NCBI RefSeq assembly: GCF_949987535.1
Contig: NC_080079.1
Span: 51,695,000 to 51,758,999, forward strand
Source of the DNA: Balaenoptera acutorostrata
Taxonomy: Eukaryota; Chordata; Mammalia; Artiodactyla; Balaenopteridae
Direction: 5' to 3'
Length of the DNA stretch: 64,000 nucleotides
The notes beneath the pieces are model-generated. The model saw only the letters and a program-made list of their open reading frames with translations. It had not been told where the DNA came from and did not search any database. Shown here piece after piece: positions 1 through 11,589 of the stretch. How positions within the stretch are numbered: position 1 is the stretch's first letter; every line of letters starts with the position of its first letter. Both the position numbers and the translations under genes were made by a program.

Positions 1-1789
1 AGAAAAGGGCCAACTCACACATCCAGTGTGGAAGCGTTCGTGGAAGGGTTCATGGAAGGGAGCAGAAAGGAAATCTCATCAAGTAGGACAGGTAGAGATG
101 TGGGAAAGAAGAGTAACAATTTTTAGCATAAGCCGGGTTTTAAAAATGGATTTATAGATTAAGAAGAGAGATCTGAGAGGAATTTGTAGCTGGACTCAAG
201 CAGTGAGAGATTGGGATAGTGGAGGCCTGTGACAAGAATACTACAAAAATTGGGTGACTGGGAAAGAAACTGAACTAAAAGGGTAGCAGCAGGAATGAAA
301 AAGAAGAGGGATGGCAGTAGAATTCTATTGGTTAAATATGGCAAATGGAGAAAAAGAAAGGATTAGTAAATAGTCCGAAGACTTTGTGTTTAGGGGATTA
401 AATGATGACAGTGTCCTCAGAGGAAATAGAGAAGTCAAGAGGAAGAGCTGGTTTTGGAAGAAGTTTGATTGATGGAGTTCTCAGGGTGGAAGGGCCATAT
501 TTTGGCATCATGGAGGCACTTGCTATAACCCCATGAGAGTAAGAGGGCTGGAGGGGTAAGGGAGAAACAGCAAACAATCTATAAGTGGGTGAGATGAGGC
601 AGAGGAAATGGAGGAGGTGACAGAGGATTTGCAATCAGAGATGAAAGAGAAAAGGTAAAACAGGGCATTATCAACATGGATGGCCAGGGATACGGCAGTT
701 TCCAGGAAGTGGTGGTGTACTGATCCAGCGAGATGGGAGAGCCCATTGACTGATGGGTGAGAGCAGAAAGTGAAGTTGCAGGGGATTCACATGTGCTTTT
801 TGTGCTCTGAGTTGTCCTCAGTTTTGTCTTTAGACCCCAGAAGACTATATCTTTATGTTACTTTGTGCTTAGGTCCTTAACTTCTGATATTGTTTTTAGC
901 TCTTTTTCTGAGGTGTCATCCTTAGTTGTCTCCCTTTCTCAAGGAGCAGAGTTTCTTCAGATAATCTCAAGATGGAAATACAAGGGCTTGTAAAGGGGAA
1001 AAAAAAGTCCCGAATGCTCTGTTTCTGATACAAGTCTCGATTCTGACTCAGCATTTGGTTCCCATTTTGGAACCTTCTGGCCTTTGGATAGTCTATACAC
1101 CAACATTTCCAAAAGTGAATTCATAGTAACTTTATTTTCCTAACATTGAAAAAGTTGGGCTAAATAAAGTTAACAGTTTTCTTTTAGAGGACGTCTCAGA
1201 GTCTTCACTATGTTATTGTGCATCGTAAATCTCCAGGAGGGAGCCACGGTGTTCAGCCTTTCCCAAATGTATTTTACTAATGAACTTTGTTTTCTAAAAA
1301 AATCAAAAATATTTATTTCCTTAAAAAAAGATGAGAAAGAGAATATGATTAGCTAACTTGATAAAAATATTTTCATCACATTTTTACAGGAAACAAAATC
1401 CATTTTTTATGACACAATTTTGCCAGTATCTCTCACTGTAAGCCAAATCACAGCAGAGTGTGTTCTAGGAGGTGGGAGTCTGCAGTCCTGTCTTAGACAG
1501 CTTGATCTAAGGATGGGTAAAATCAGGACCCACGAAGCAGGGCTGAGGTAGGACGCCATGAGGGGTAAGGCTGGGTGGTCAAACTGGAGATGCAGGAAGA
1601 AGCCTGGGATGGAAAATGGGTTGGGAGCCATACCAGAGGGGTAGAGGAGTGGAGGGAGTGTGAAGCTAGAGGCTCAGGGAAGTGTGAGCATGGTTGTATG
1701 TGGATGTGTTTTGTTCTTTATATTCTGCAGCTGACTTGTCCACATTGGAAATCATTTGCCTTTCATGTCTTTCCTCACGTCCCCTAGAG
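1..1789. other. Unassigned intronic sequence; first 780 bp purine-rich, possibly old L2
   Basis: About 1-780 is G/A-rich and lacks stops in several minus frames. Its texture resembles minus-strand L2, but I could not anchor it to a specific L2 motif. Nothing recognisable was seen in 780-1789. Confidence 0.3.
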
Positions 1790-1935
1790 AAGCACTGAGA
1801 GTCTTCTCAGAACCCCAGGTCCCTCCTCTGTGAGATAGCACTGACTTCCCGAAAGTTCTGTGATTGTGGAAGGAGATGCCATCAGCAAAGGGCTCTGCAC
1901 AGTGCCTGGCACATAGTGGTCCTCAATCAATAGAC
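1790..1935 (+). repeat. MIR SINE, + strand
   Basis: Ends with the typical MIR 3' block (CACAGTGCCTGGCACATAGT, then a CTCAAT stretch). Confidence 0.55.
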
Positions 1936-2489
1936 TTCCTACCGTCCTCCACTTGTACTCACCCCACCCTCCCACCTAGAGCCGTAGGAGAAGACCATGT
2001 CCTGGCTTCAGGTTATGGCCATGAAATACCCCTTGGCCAGGGACATGGAGTCGAACTTGGTTAGGGCCTCATGCTTGCTCAGGCCTGGAGTGGGGAATCC
2101 TGTGATTAGCCCTGTGTCATGCTCTGGGGGAATCAAGGGGATTCCTGACTTGGATGATGCTTTCCAAACACCCGACTTCATCAGTGCAAAGCCTCTGTGG
2201 TTTCCCGTGTGTCCTCTGGGTCACTGCTTTTCCCTCTGGCCTCCCGAGCTCTGGACCCCTTCGAGCACACTCGCATTGTCATGACTTGGCTTCCGGACTC
2301 ACGGGAAGAGTCCTGAGCAGTTGAGAAGGCGTTGACCAACGCGACTTGGATGTGCCACATTGAGTGTGAATATTGGTGGCCTTTCTTAGGAGCCTTGTCT
2401 TACTCTGCTGCTGAAACGTGGGACAAGGTCTACCTTAAAGCAGTGGCAGGTTTTATAGCAGCCCCTTGGGCACTGTGCAAAGTCTACTG

Positions 2490-2625
2490 CATAGGCTTCT
2501 GGGAGTCCTGGCAAACTCAACAGCTGTGTGTCCTTGGAAGAGTGTCCTTACTGGGCCTCGCTTTCTTTTTCTATAAAATGCAGGGATTTTACAAGAGTTC
2601 TAAAGTTCCTTCTCATTCCAACAGT
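2490..2625 (+). repeat. MIR SINE fragment, + strand
   Basis: Carries the MIR core order: a CAGCTGTGTGTCCTTGG block, then GGGCCTCGCTTTC, then CTATAAAATGCAGGG. Confidence 0.5.
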
Positions 2626-2835
2626 TTGCAAGCCTATCAACAACTTAGCTGCTACCCTGGTCTGACACAGTAGCAGAACATCTCAGAAGTGGCTTCTCTT
2701 GACCCAGCCCACTAAGCAAAGCAGGCTTCAGATTAGGGTCAAGAAAAGACACGTTTTCTTCCCTCCACTGCAGAGCTCCACATTGGGAGGGCACACATCA
2801 GCTCGCACACACCCACTCAGAGGTGGCCACACAGG

Positions 2836-2858
2836 TACACACACACACACGCACGCAC
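2836..2858. repeat. (CA)n/(CACG)n microsatellite
   Basis: Short alternating tract ACACACACACACACGCACGC. Confidence 0.8.
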
Positions 2859-3424
2859 ATGAGAGCCACGTACTCTGTTGCTCACACCCGGAAGGGAAGG
2901 GAATGTGATCTCTTTGTGCATTGCCTGCCTTCTTCTACTCCCCTCTCTGCTTTTGCCTGAGAAGGGCAGGGCTGTTGGTGCATTTCCCTCCTTAGGATTC
3001 CTCCTGGCGCCTCTCTGTCAGAACATTCCTGACTCCTGCGTCTGGCAAGCTGTGGGATGTACACGTGTGCCTGATGCCCTCACGTGGCTAATGTGCTTTA
3101 TATCATAATAACAGTGGTCAAAACATACAGCATCTTGGCATGGGCTTTGCCTCTGAACATGGGGAGAACTCAGCTGGTGAGATGTGTGTGATCGTTGGGG
3201 AGCTCGCCTCTGCCTGTTGCTCGGGGGACTGTGGGGATGGTGGGTGCCCTCCCAGCGAGAGCACTGGCTCAGCCTGAATGGATGGAGAGGTGGGGAAGGA
3301 GGAGGTGCCATTTCTTGTAGGGGAGGGAAGCCAAGTCAGGCAGTGGAGCCAGGAGCCGAGGGGAGCAGAGGGAGCCGGAGCAGGAACCATTATCAGGGCT
3401 TAGCGTGATGACACGCACTGCAGC

Positions 3425-3560
3425 AGGACAGTCTGGACCCATTCACTCACCAGATCTTTATTGATTACCTACTATGTTCCAGGCACTGTGCTCAGTTCTG
3501 GGACCTACTGGGGAAGAAGGCAGACCTGTGGAATGTTCTCATGGAGCTTAAAGCATGGAA
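3425..3560 (-). repeat. L2 3' fragment, - strand
   Basis: Reads CTACTATGTTCCAGGCACTG, then a TCTCATGGAGCTTAAAG block, the reverse complement of the L2 3' region. Confidence 0.6.
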
Positions 3561-3569
3561 GGAATGCAG

Positions 3570-3770
3570 CCTAGGGAGCCGTATTGCCTGAACTCACACC
3601 TGGGACCCAATATTTAATGGAGGCATGACTTTGGGCAACTTAATTAACCTTCTGGGCCCGGGACTCCCCTTCTGTAAACTGAGAACAATAATAGGCCCTA
3701 CCTGAAAGGGTTGTTCTGCAAATACTCAGAACAGTGCTCTGTACATAGTAAGCACTCAATAATCTTCTCT
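3570..3770 (+). repeat. MIR SINE, + strand
   Basis: The MIR core is recognisable: GACTTTGGGCAACTTAATTA, TCTGTAAACTGAG, GGTTGTTCTGC and ACATAGTAAGCACTCAATAA in order. Confidence 0.72.
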
Positions 3771-4779
3771 TATTTGCCTTTCTTCTTCTTTTTTAAAATA
3801 ACAGCTTATTAGGGGAACAAGCAAGATAATATGAGCTATATAATACAAGACTTTGGTTAAAGAAGAAGAAGTGTTGCGTATCAGGATGCCTGCCCCTGTA
3901 ACATGGGGATCACAGAAGGATGCCAGGGGTGGAATCTACTCTACTTTCCTGCTCTTAATGAGACTAAGCTCATTCTGTCTGCTCCTCTCTGCTTCTGCTT
4001 AATTCTCGTCTCCTTACAACCCAGTGAACATTCTCTGTATTTTCCTGAACTAGGGCAGCAGTGCTGTTGGAGGAGGAGGGAAATCTGAGAAAGTTTGAGG
4101 AGGTCAACTTGAACATGCCTGTTGGGATATGACAGATGGGAGGAAGGCTGAAGTGAGGAAGCAGGACAGCCCAGGTCCTGGCTCCAGGGCCTGGGTGGCT
4201 GGTGATGCCTGACCTGATGTGAAGTGCACAGGGGAGGAGCAGTTGGGACCATAAGTTTTAGATGCTCATGGATGTCCATGTGGAGATGCCCAACAGGTAA
4301 TTATAGTAAGGGAGCTCAGGATGAGGTGAGCTCACATCTCCTATAGTATCTGAAATCAGAGCATACAGCACAGGCGACTATTAAAACTGATTTACTGACT
4401 ACAGTGAAATTGACCTAAATAATGCAATGCAAACATGGAGTCTCTAAAATCATCCACCATCTCCTCATGCCTTACAAGTTAACCCCAACTAAATCTCTAA
4501 CTTGTCCATGGAGAGTTGCTAGTACCTGCCCCTCCCTGGGGAGAAGAGCTTCCCCGGCTGGGAAGTCCAAGTCCCAGTGTAACCTCTGCTGTTGGGAGCG
4601 GAAACAGCAGGCCGTGGTCTTGCGGAGGGAAGCTCTGACCCTGGAGGGATGTCCCTTCAGAAGGACTGTCCCAGGACTGGTCCCCTGGACAAAGCCTTCT
4701 CATTGTACCCTGGCCTCTGATACCTCCTGTTTGATCAGAACAGTGCAGGGCGGTGATTTTAATCAAACATGGTCTTGAA

Positions 4780-4895
4780 TTCTGCTGAGCCGTTGACTAG
4801 CCATACTGGGCCTCAGTTTCCTCATCCAAATTGACACCACTCTGTGTCAGTATATTGTGAAAATCGAGCACTTAATAACTATCCATTAAATATGA
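4780..4895 (+). repeat. MIR SINE fragment, + strand
   Basis: GGGCCTCAGTTTCCTCATCC followed by a GTGAAAATCGAGCACTTAAT tail. Confidence 0.6.
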
Positions 4896-4899
4896 GCTA

Positions 4900-5945
4900 C
4901 TCCCCAGGCCATATCAAGGGATGTTTACAAAAGTGATGGCCTAGTTCTCTACAGAAGAGGTGAGATATCAGGTAGTCACTCTTGGTCTAGTTTCTCTGTC
5001 TGGTTTCGGGAGCTATTTGGGAGAACCGGAGCCGTGACCTCCAGGGGTGAGCTGTGTGCACTTCTCTCCCCCCTCCCCTCGGTGGAATTATGCTGATCTT
5101 GCCTGGCAACATGCCTCTCTTCCTGAGACAGCCTGGAGATGCATATTTATGTATTTCCAGTCACACCCCCAGAGCTCAGATTTTCCTGTCCTTGGTGTCA
5201 CTTTAATTAATACACTCCCGTGTGCTGGGTGACAAAATTAGGTTGCAGGGGTGGCAGGCGTTTATATCACGAAGGAAGAGAAAAAGGTGTTTTGCATCAT
5301 TTTCCTTCTTGAACTCCGTTATTAATCTTTGCAATCAATACTCCTTTATTTTTGGCTCCAGGAGGTCGTAGGGTAGAATCAGACTGTCAAGCCATTTAAG
5401 GCCACATCTGCGTAAGTAATAGAGATGTTTTGTTACTTTCACTCCAGGTGAGGACATGTGTCCCTGGCTAGATGTGCCGGGGCCAAGCTCTGTGATTCTC
5501 ATGCCAACTTTATGATATGTTTGCTTTAGGTAAAGTGCCTGGAACCTGCTGGGATGAAGTTGTTATTAAACACCATCTGTAGTTTTCACTTTAATTAATA
5601 TCATAAGAACTAGGATCTCATGCTTTCATTACCATGTTAACCCTTTACGACCATGGGAAGAAGCAGGGGAAGGTAGGAGTGTGGACTAGATGGCTCTTTA
5701 GAGACCTTTGGATCTGTGTGTTGACATCCTTCATCCTGAGCCCCAGGGCTTTGAGTGCATGTCTTGGGCTGGTCACTGCCCAGGTATGACCCTGGGGCTG
5801 CTGGAGTTTTCTTGTGTGGAAAGGAAACTGGAGTGTATAATAGAGGAGTCTACTGAAATATCAGTCATACCTATTTCCCTGACTCTGTAAGGGAATATAC
5901 TTCAGCAACAACACTAATAATAATTGGAATGACAGCATCGATGCA
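4900..5945. other. Unassigned intronic sequence
   Basis: No repeat family, coding frame or RNA gene recognised. AT-rich patches near 5165-5215 and 5580-5610 contain TTTAATTAAT motifs. Confidence 0.5.
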
Positions 5946-5949
5946 TATC

Positions 5950-6155
5950 ATTTACTGGAGAAAGAGGGAGTTGTACAATAATGTGCTAGAAGTTGCCTAA
6001 GTGCTTTACATAAATTTTATCATTTGTTTGTTACCATATTGAACTATTATTGCAGATGAGGAAACCGAGGCAGAAAACCAGTTCACACAACTGGTATGTA
6101 GCAGGGCCTGGGTTCAAATGTAAGCTTGTTTGAACCAAAGCCAATGCTCTCCACT
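5950..6155 (-). repeat. MIR SINE, - strand
   Basis: AAGTGCTTTACATAAATTTT, then GCAGATGAGGAAACCGAGGC, then a GGGTTCAAATG head: MIR read backwards. Confidence 0.72.
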
Positions 6156-6524
6156 GGCATACAGCACTTAATAAGGTATTCATGCCGAAAAGCTGAAAGG
6201 AAAGTCTCCAAGTTGAGAGGGGACCTATTGTGCCCTCCTGAGTTTCATTTCCTTTGGGGAAATGAAACCTCAGGTTCTATTATCTCTGCCACCACCATCT
6301 CCAAGGTACCCATGGCTACAGCTTCAAGCTCGGCTCTCAGTAAAGAGACAGAACTCATCCCTTGGGTCCCCAAGCACAGCTAAGGTTGGCTGGGACTTTG
6401 AAATGCTTCCTCAGCCCATGCAGGATGATAAAACATGAATACCTTCAGACATTACAAGAGATTAAAAAACTGAAAACATAGATTGTGAGTCGAAGTGTAG
6501 CCTGAAAGTAATCCTCTAATTCCA

Positions 6525-6725
6525 AGAGAAGAGCATTTTGGAGTCAGACACCGCTAGGAAATCTTTGCTCACACCCCTACTGGCTGCAGGACCACATAAG
6601 TCACCTATTTCATATGCCTTGGCTTCCTCATAGGAAAATTGAGATGTTCATATTTAGCTGTCTTGGGTTTCATGAGGATTTGACAGGTGCCTGACACATA
6701 GTAGGTGTTCTTTACACAGTGTGAT
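6525..6725 (+). repeat. MIR SINE, + strand
   Basis: Starts TTTGGAGTCAGACACCG, then CTTCCTCATAGGAAAATTGA, and ends GGTGCCTGACACATAGTAGG. Confidence 0.77.
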
Positions 6726-6729
6726 TCTT

Positions 6730-8025
6730 CTTGTGGAAGGCTCTTACATGTGAGCTCTCAGGCTGTGATCTTTGACTCCCAGCTAGGAGCTCCTTACTGA
6801 GACCTGACTTCTGTGTTCCTGTTCTGCTGCACATCAAGGTCAAGTGACTATTGCATAGCCTCCAGAAGAGAAGAAAAAGAGAGAAAAGCATGGCTGAGGC
6901 AGCAGAGATGTGTGCTTATACATCCTTCATCCACTCAATCAAATGGAAGTGCACTGTCTACTTAGTGACTCTTGTGATCTGGGTATAAAGATCCAGGAAC
7001 AGCCTGGCCCTGGTGCTCTAGGTTCTGAATCCCAGGAGACACGGGAGGTGGCTGTGAATGTGGATGGCCTGTGAACATGGCAGGAGGGAGACATTTGAGA
7101 CAGAGCCTTGATTTTGACAGACCCAGCAATCTGGAAGGGTAGCAGACACAGGGCACCCCATCTTTGAACAACACAGTCCTTTGAAGTTTCCCATGGAATG
7201 CTCATTTCTCTTGAAGATGACAGCCAGCATCTTCCTAAAATTTACCATCAACCCTCCCTGCTGCATCAAGGAAGGGGTTGGCTTCGCTTTGGGTTTGTGG
7301 CTGGTTTTTGTGCATTTTTCTTTCATCCCTAGGCACCGTGGGGACAATATTATGCTGCTAAGAGTCAGGGAAGCCCACAGAGGCCTGAGCAGATGCCTTT
7401 GAAGGTGGTTAATTTGCTTTGCCCCATTAGGTGGGTTGTGGCCACAGCCTTGGTGTGACTTGGAGACAAGCTCCCGAGACCCCTGCTTCTGGGGAGGCGG
7501 CTGCCAGCTTCCCATAGGGGCAAGTCTCCTGGCATCTGGACAAACTGGATTTTAATTGCTAGAAGCCTGTTCTTTGTGGGGTCCTCCCCTCGGTAGCTCT
7601 GAGCCCTGACAGACACTGAAAAATGAGATTCCAGTTTTCAGAGAAAACAGTCCATGGCGCTGCTGCTTTGTCAGAAGAGAGAATCCTAAATAAGATGAGG
7701 TTTTGAGTTCCAGCCCAGGCCATAGACTCATGAGATATCACGGTCGGGGGAGATCTAAGAGAGCATCTTGTCCAGGGGTTTCAGTCACGAATGTTTACAG
7801 GGCTGGGTAGAGAGTGTCCATGAGGGCCTGAGAGCACTGGAGCTTGTGATGACCCAGAAATCACATGCCCACGTTAAAAGCATTCAAATTTAACACAAAC
7901 ACTACGCTGGACCAATCCAGCCACTCCTGGACCTGTCCTGAGGACTGGCAGTTTATAACTATGACACAGCCTCGTTTTCTCATTGAATAGTTAGGGAAAC
8001 TGAAGCAACCGTTGATCAAGTGTGT
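6730..8025. other. Unassigned intronic sequence
   Basis: Contains a 165-codon minus-strand open frame (7018-7515) with no recognisable domain; rejected as a gene. No repeat recognised. Confidence 0.5.
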
Positions 8026-8029
8026 CCCC

Positions 8030-8165
8030 GGGTCCAGCACTATTCTCAGGGCTTTTCCTGAATTCACTCAATCTTGTGAGTAGCCCTGTTGTGTAGATGA
8101 GGAAACCGAGGCACAGAGAGGTTGAGCATCTTATCCATAGGCCATAGAGCCAGCAGTGTGGCGTG
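8030..8165 (-). repeat. MIR SINE, - strand
   Basis: GTAGATGAGGAAACCGAGGC, then ACAGAGAGGTTGAGC and ATAGAGCCAGCAG, the reverse MIR core. Confidence 0.72.
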
Positions 8166-8369
8166 ATACTCAAAACCACAGTCTGACTCCAGCACTGAAG
8201 CCCTGGACCCCTGCCCTGCACTGTCACCCCAGGACGGGTGCCCCTCAGAGCAGGGAGGTGCCGTGTTCTCTAGGCAGAGCCCAGAACCCAGGTCCCAGAC
8301 CTCCCAGACTCACCGAACTAGCCCATGTTGCTTCTCTAACTTGCTCCTGTTTCTCAGGAGGTACCACAT

Positions 8370-8560
8370 CAAGGTGTAGAGCCAGGCTTTGCAGCCAGAA
8401 CAGACAGATGTACATGCTCAGCTCTAGTGCTGATGCTACATGGTCTTGGGTAAGTTGGCGCAAGTCTCTAATTCTTGCAGAAGTTAGTTGGCCTCACAGG
8501 GCCCTGAGAATGAGGACTGTGATAACTTCATCCAGAGCTATTAGGAGGATCCAGTAAAAG
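8370..8560 (+). repeat. Probable MIR SINE, + strand, diverged
   Basis: TAGAGCCAGGCTTTGCAG, then GGTCTTGGGTAAGTTGGCG, then AATGAGGACTGTGATAA in MIR order. Confidence 0.5.
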
Positions 8561-9189
8561 CGGAGATAGCACAAGGAAGGCTTGCGTATATTTGGATGCC
8601 CCCCCTAAATGCCAGAATCCTTCTCTTTGTCCACCAGGCTGCAGAAACTTTTCCAGAAATTTCTCTGGGGTCCTTTATCTAGTGTTCCACAGCTGGGTGT
8701 TTTGCTCCCATCAGACAGTCTCCTGTTGGACACTGCAGAGTTGTCCTGAGTGTTTTGCCCAAACCCTAAGAAGTTAATGGGATGAATAATTATCTTAGAG
8801 AACAAAAAGCAGGACCATGTGTAGTTCTGCCAGCATCCCGCTGCTGCAGCTGTAGGCAGTGTTCCTCTGCTCGGGCACAGGCAGCTTCCGACGGTGCCTG
8901 CCTGGGGAGTGAAGCAGACAGCCTCTGTCACTAGCCAGAGAGAGTGTCAGATCAAGGCCGTTTGGCTGGTGGGACTTCTGGGGTGGTGTGGCTGGCACCT
9001 GGCATTGCTAGTGGTGCTAGAAGAGCCTTTTGTCCAAGAGAAAACCAGCTGTAACTGAATGGTCCACAGCAGGGACATCACCCCCAGTTGGAGCTCGTTT
9101 GGGAAGACCTCTCAGGCATCTCAGAGATACAGGCCTGGGAAAGCTCGGGATCAGACAGACCAGCAAGCTCAACCTGGCCCTGGCATGGG

Positions 9190-9310
9190 ACTAGACCTAA
9201 AGACGTCATCATTTCCTCATCTAGGAAGGGGTCGAATAACTTGTCACGACGTATGTTTCCATAGATGAAATGAGCTGACCTCATATAGCACCTGGCACAA
9301 AGTAGGGCCC
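9190..9310 (+). repeat. MIR SINE fragment, + strand
   Basis: TTTCCTCATCTAGGAAGGGG and then a GCACCTGGCACAAAGTAGG tail. Confidence 0.55.
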
Positions 9311-9837
9311 CCTCCATCCCTGAATCAAGCAAGACTCATCAGTATCAGAACATGCCTCTGTCCTCCCAACTCCCTTCCCTAACCTCTCCATCGGCGTCCA
9401 TATCCTTGTTACGTGATTATTCTGCAGACTGATTCAGAACGGCTAGCATCTTGTGGCTTCACGTTTAATTACAGCTGGGTTTGTATTGTTGAATAACAGA
9501 CTCACATGCGCTAGTATTTTCTCTCCAGCTTCCCCACGTGACAAGGGCCTGAGTCTCCGATTTCTTGCGCAAGGAGTGCTAACTGCCCAGGCCCATAAAC
9601 ACACTCAAGTGGGCAAGATGTGTCATGTGCTATGATCCCTGCACTAGATGCTTTGGTTGGTTTCCCCGTCATACAAATCTGCCTCCTATGAGGTCACCAT
9701 TCCGCTACCGAAGAACCCATAGCTGCTCATTTATTTTAACATTTGTCATAGCAAATGATATCCCTTAATCTGAGTGTCCCAGCCCTCCAGCCATACCCCT
9801 CTCCCTCTTTCCTCTCTTCTTTCTGCCCTGGAGTCCT

Positions 9838-9960
9838 TCCATGCACACACATACATGCACACACCCAGGCCCTGAACATATGTGCACAGGCGTGCATGCA
9901 CACTCACGTGCAAGCACGTGGGCTCACTGTGACTCCTCAGCCCTGCCTTCTAACACACGT
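9838..9960. repeat. CA-rich, alternating purine/pyrimidine tract
   Basis: Degenerate (CA)n with GTGCACAGGCGTGCATGCAC and similar alternating blocks. Confidence 0.6.
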
Positions 9961-10229
9961 GTGATAGCTTTCTGCAGTACCTTCCCTACTGCCCATTGTA
10001 CAGGACGTGCCCACCTGCTCATCTCCCACATGCTTGGACCCTGTAATTGTCCAGGGAACACCATCATTTTTGCTTTTCCATCCCGTTATACTAGCCTATA
10101 AGTATTTTATGAATAATTATTTCCTCAATCCTATCCTTAGTGCTTCTTGGTTACTTACCATTTCTGCTCCCTTGTAGTAAACCATTAGTAGTTCCCAGGA
10201 GGTTTTGCTCTCAAGACATCCATGGTTTG

Positions 10230-10510
10230 AAAATACTATCACCTTTGCACAGAACATCTTTTATTCCCCTCCAATGTCAATTTCCACTTTCTCCTTAAGT
10301 CTCAACTTAAGCCCCGCCTTTCCTGCTAACCCTGTCTCCTTATCCCCACCCTCAATCTCTCATCTGCCAAGCTGGGATAGGTTCAACATCGTGTTCTAAT
10401 GACTCTGAGCTTATTTCTAGCAATATATTCTGCACGATATTTTTGATCGTCTGCTTACTTGTTAATCCTCCACACTTAACTATGGGCTGCCTAACATCAC
10501 TGTAGGATGG
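10230..10510 (+). repeat. L2 3' fragment, + strand
   Basis: C/T-rich L2 coding 3' end and tail (CACCTTTGCACAGAACATC, then CACACTTAACTATGGGCTGC). Confidence 0.5.
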
Positions 10511-10514
10511 TGAT

Positions 10515-10735
10515 CGAATGTGTGGGTTTTTGGATCAAGCCAGTCCTGAGTGGGGAGATGGCTCTTCTACTTGCTGCTTCTGTGGCCTTCCATAGTTGCT
10601 TAATCTCCTTGAGCCTTGATTTCTTCATCTGTAAAATGGAGGGATAATAATAACTTCATGAAATTATGGCCAAGGTTAAAGGAAGCAATACCAATGAAGT
10701 CTTAGCACAGTGTCTGGAAGTTAGCATTATTGTAG
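10515..10735 (+). repeat. MIR SINE, + strand
   Basis: TTTCTTCATCTGTAAAATGG, GGATAATAATAACTTCATG and TTAGCACAGTGTCTGG are all present in MIR order. Confidence 0.77.
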
Positions 10736-10739
10736 CTTT

Positions 10740-11585
10740 CTTCTAGCATATCAAGTGACTGCATGCCAGGGAAGCTGACATAATAGAGGGGCTCAGTCAG
10801 ACATCTGGAAAGAAGGAGCAGAGGGAGGGGAAGAGGGTGAAAACAAAAGCCAGCAGGGAGAGAGGAGACTCAGGCTGTTTCTCCGGAGCACAGAGGATGC
10901 AGGCTGTGCCAGGAGACAGTGAAGGCACCTTCACACCCTCCCGGAGGGCTGCTGCTATGATTTGCATTTCAGTCACATTTATGACAGCCTCATAATGGAT
11001 TAAGAGCCCTAGCACTGATATATTAAAGGTTAATGGTGCATCCTGCTTTTGTATGGATTTGTGGCAGCAAATATTTGTGGGTGCGGAGAGCTGGGAGCCA
11101 GTCGTGTTCTTGGCATGGTGGTATTGCCGCCTGGTGGAGCTGTTTGTGTGGGGCTCCCACCGAGTAGGAGGGGCATGGGAGCTAGGGAGGCAGACAGCAG
11201 CTGCTGGGGATTCAGACCCAGGAGGAGACTCTCAGCCAGTGCTGATTTCTGTCAGAGCCGTAAGAAAGCTTGATCCTGAAGCTTCCAGACCCTGAGAAGG
11301 AAGCCCGTGGAGAACCCAGCCTGATCCCTGGGCTTCTTGGTGATTTGTTCCTGGCCTGGCTATGACCATGTAGCTCTGTGCTGCACCTCCTGGCCCAAGG
11401 CTACAGCTCTTCCATTCAAACTCCCCAAGCCCTCAGTATGCTTGCTTCTCTGCAGATGACCGGCCCACGCTTGTCCTGAAAGGACACTGGTCAACCCAAG
11501 ACCTTTCCAACAGAATATCCAACCTAGATAATGGGAAAGTGAGAAAAAGGCTAATTCGTTAATATATTATTCATGCACATAATAA
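10740..11585. other. Unassigned intronic sequence
   Basis: Moderately GC-rich. Two overlapping + frames of 70-80 codons at 11049-11295 show no recognisable domain. Nothing else seen. Confidence 0.5.
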
Positions 11586-11589
11586 CCCA

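Noticed and set aside
7018..7515. 165-codon minus-strand open frame
   Set aside because: No domain, no signal, and three overlapping frames of similar length on both strands; chance.
9838..9960. CRISPR-like or regulatory repeat array in CA-rich tracts (also 22.3, 41.5 and 48.2 kb)
   Set aside because: Degenerate dinucleotide repeats with no spacer structure, in a mammalian intron.
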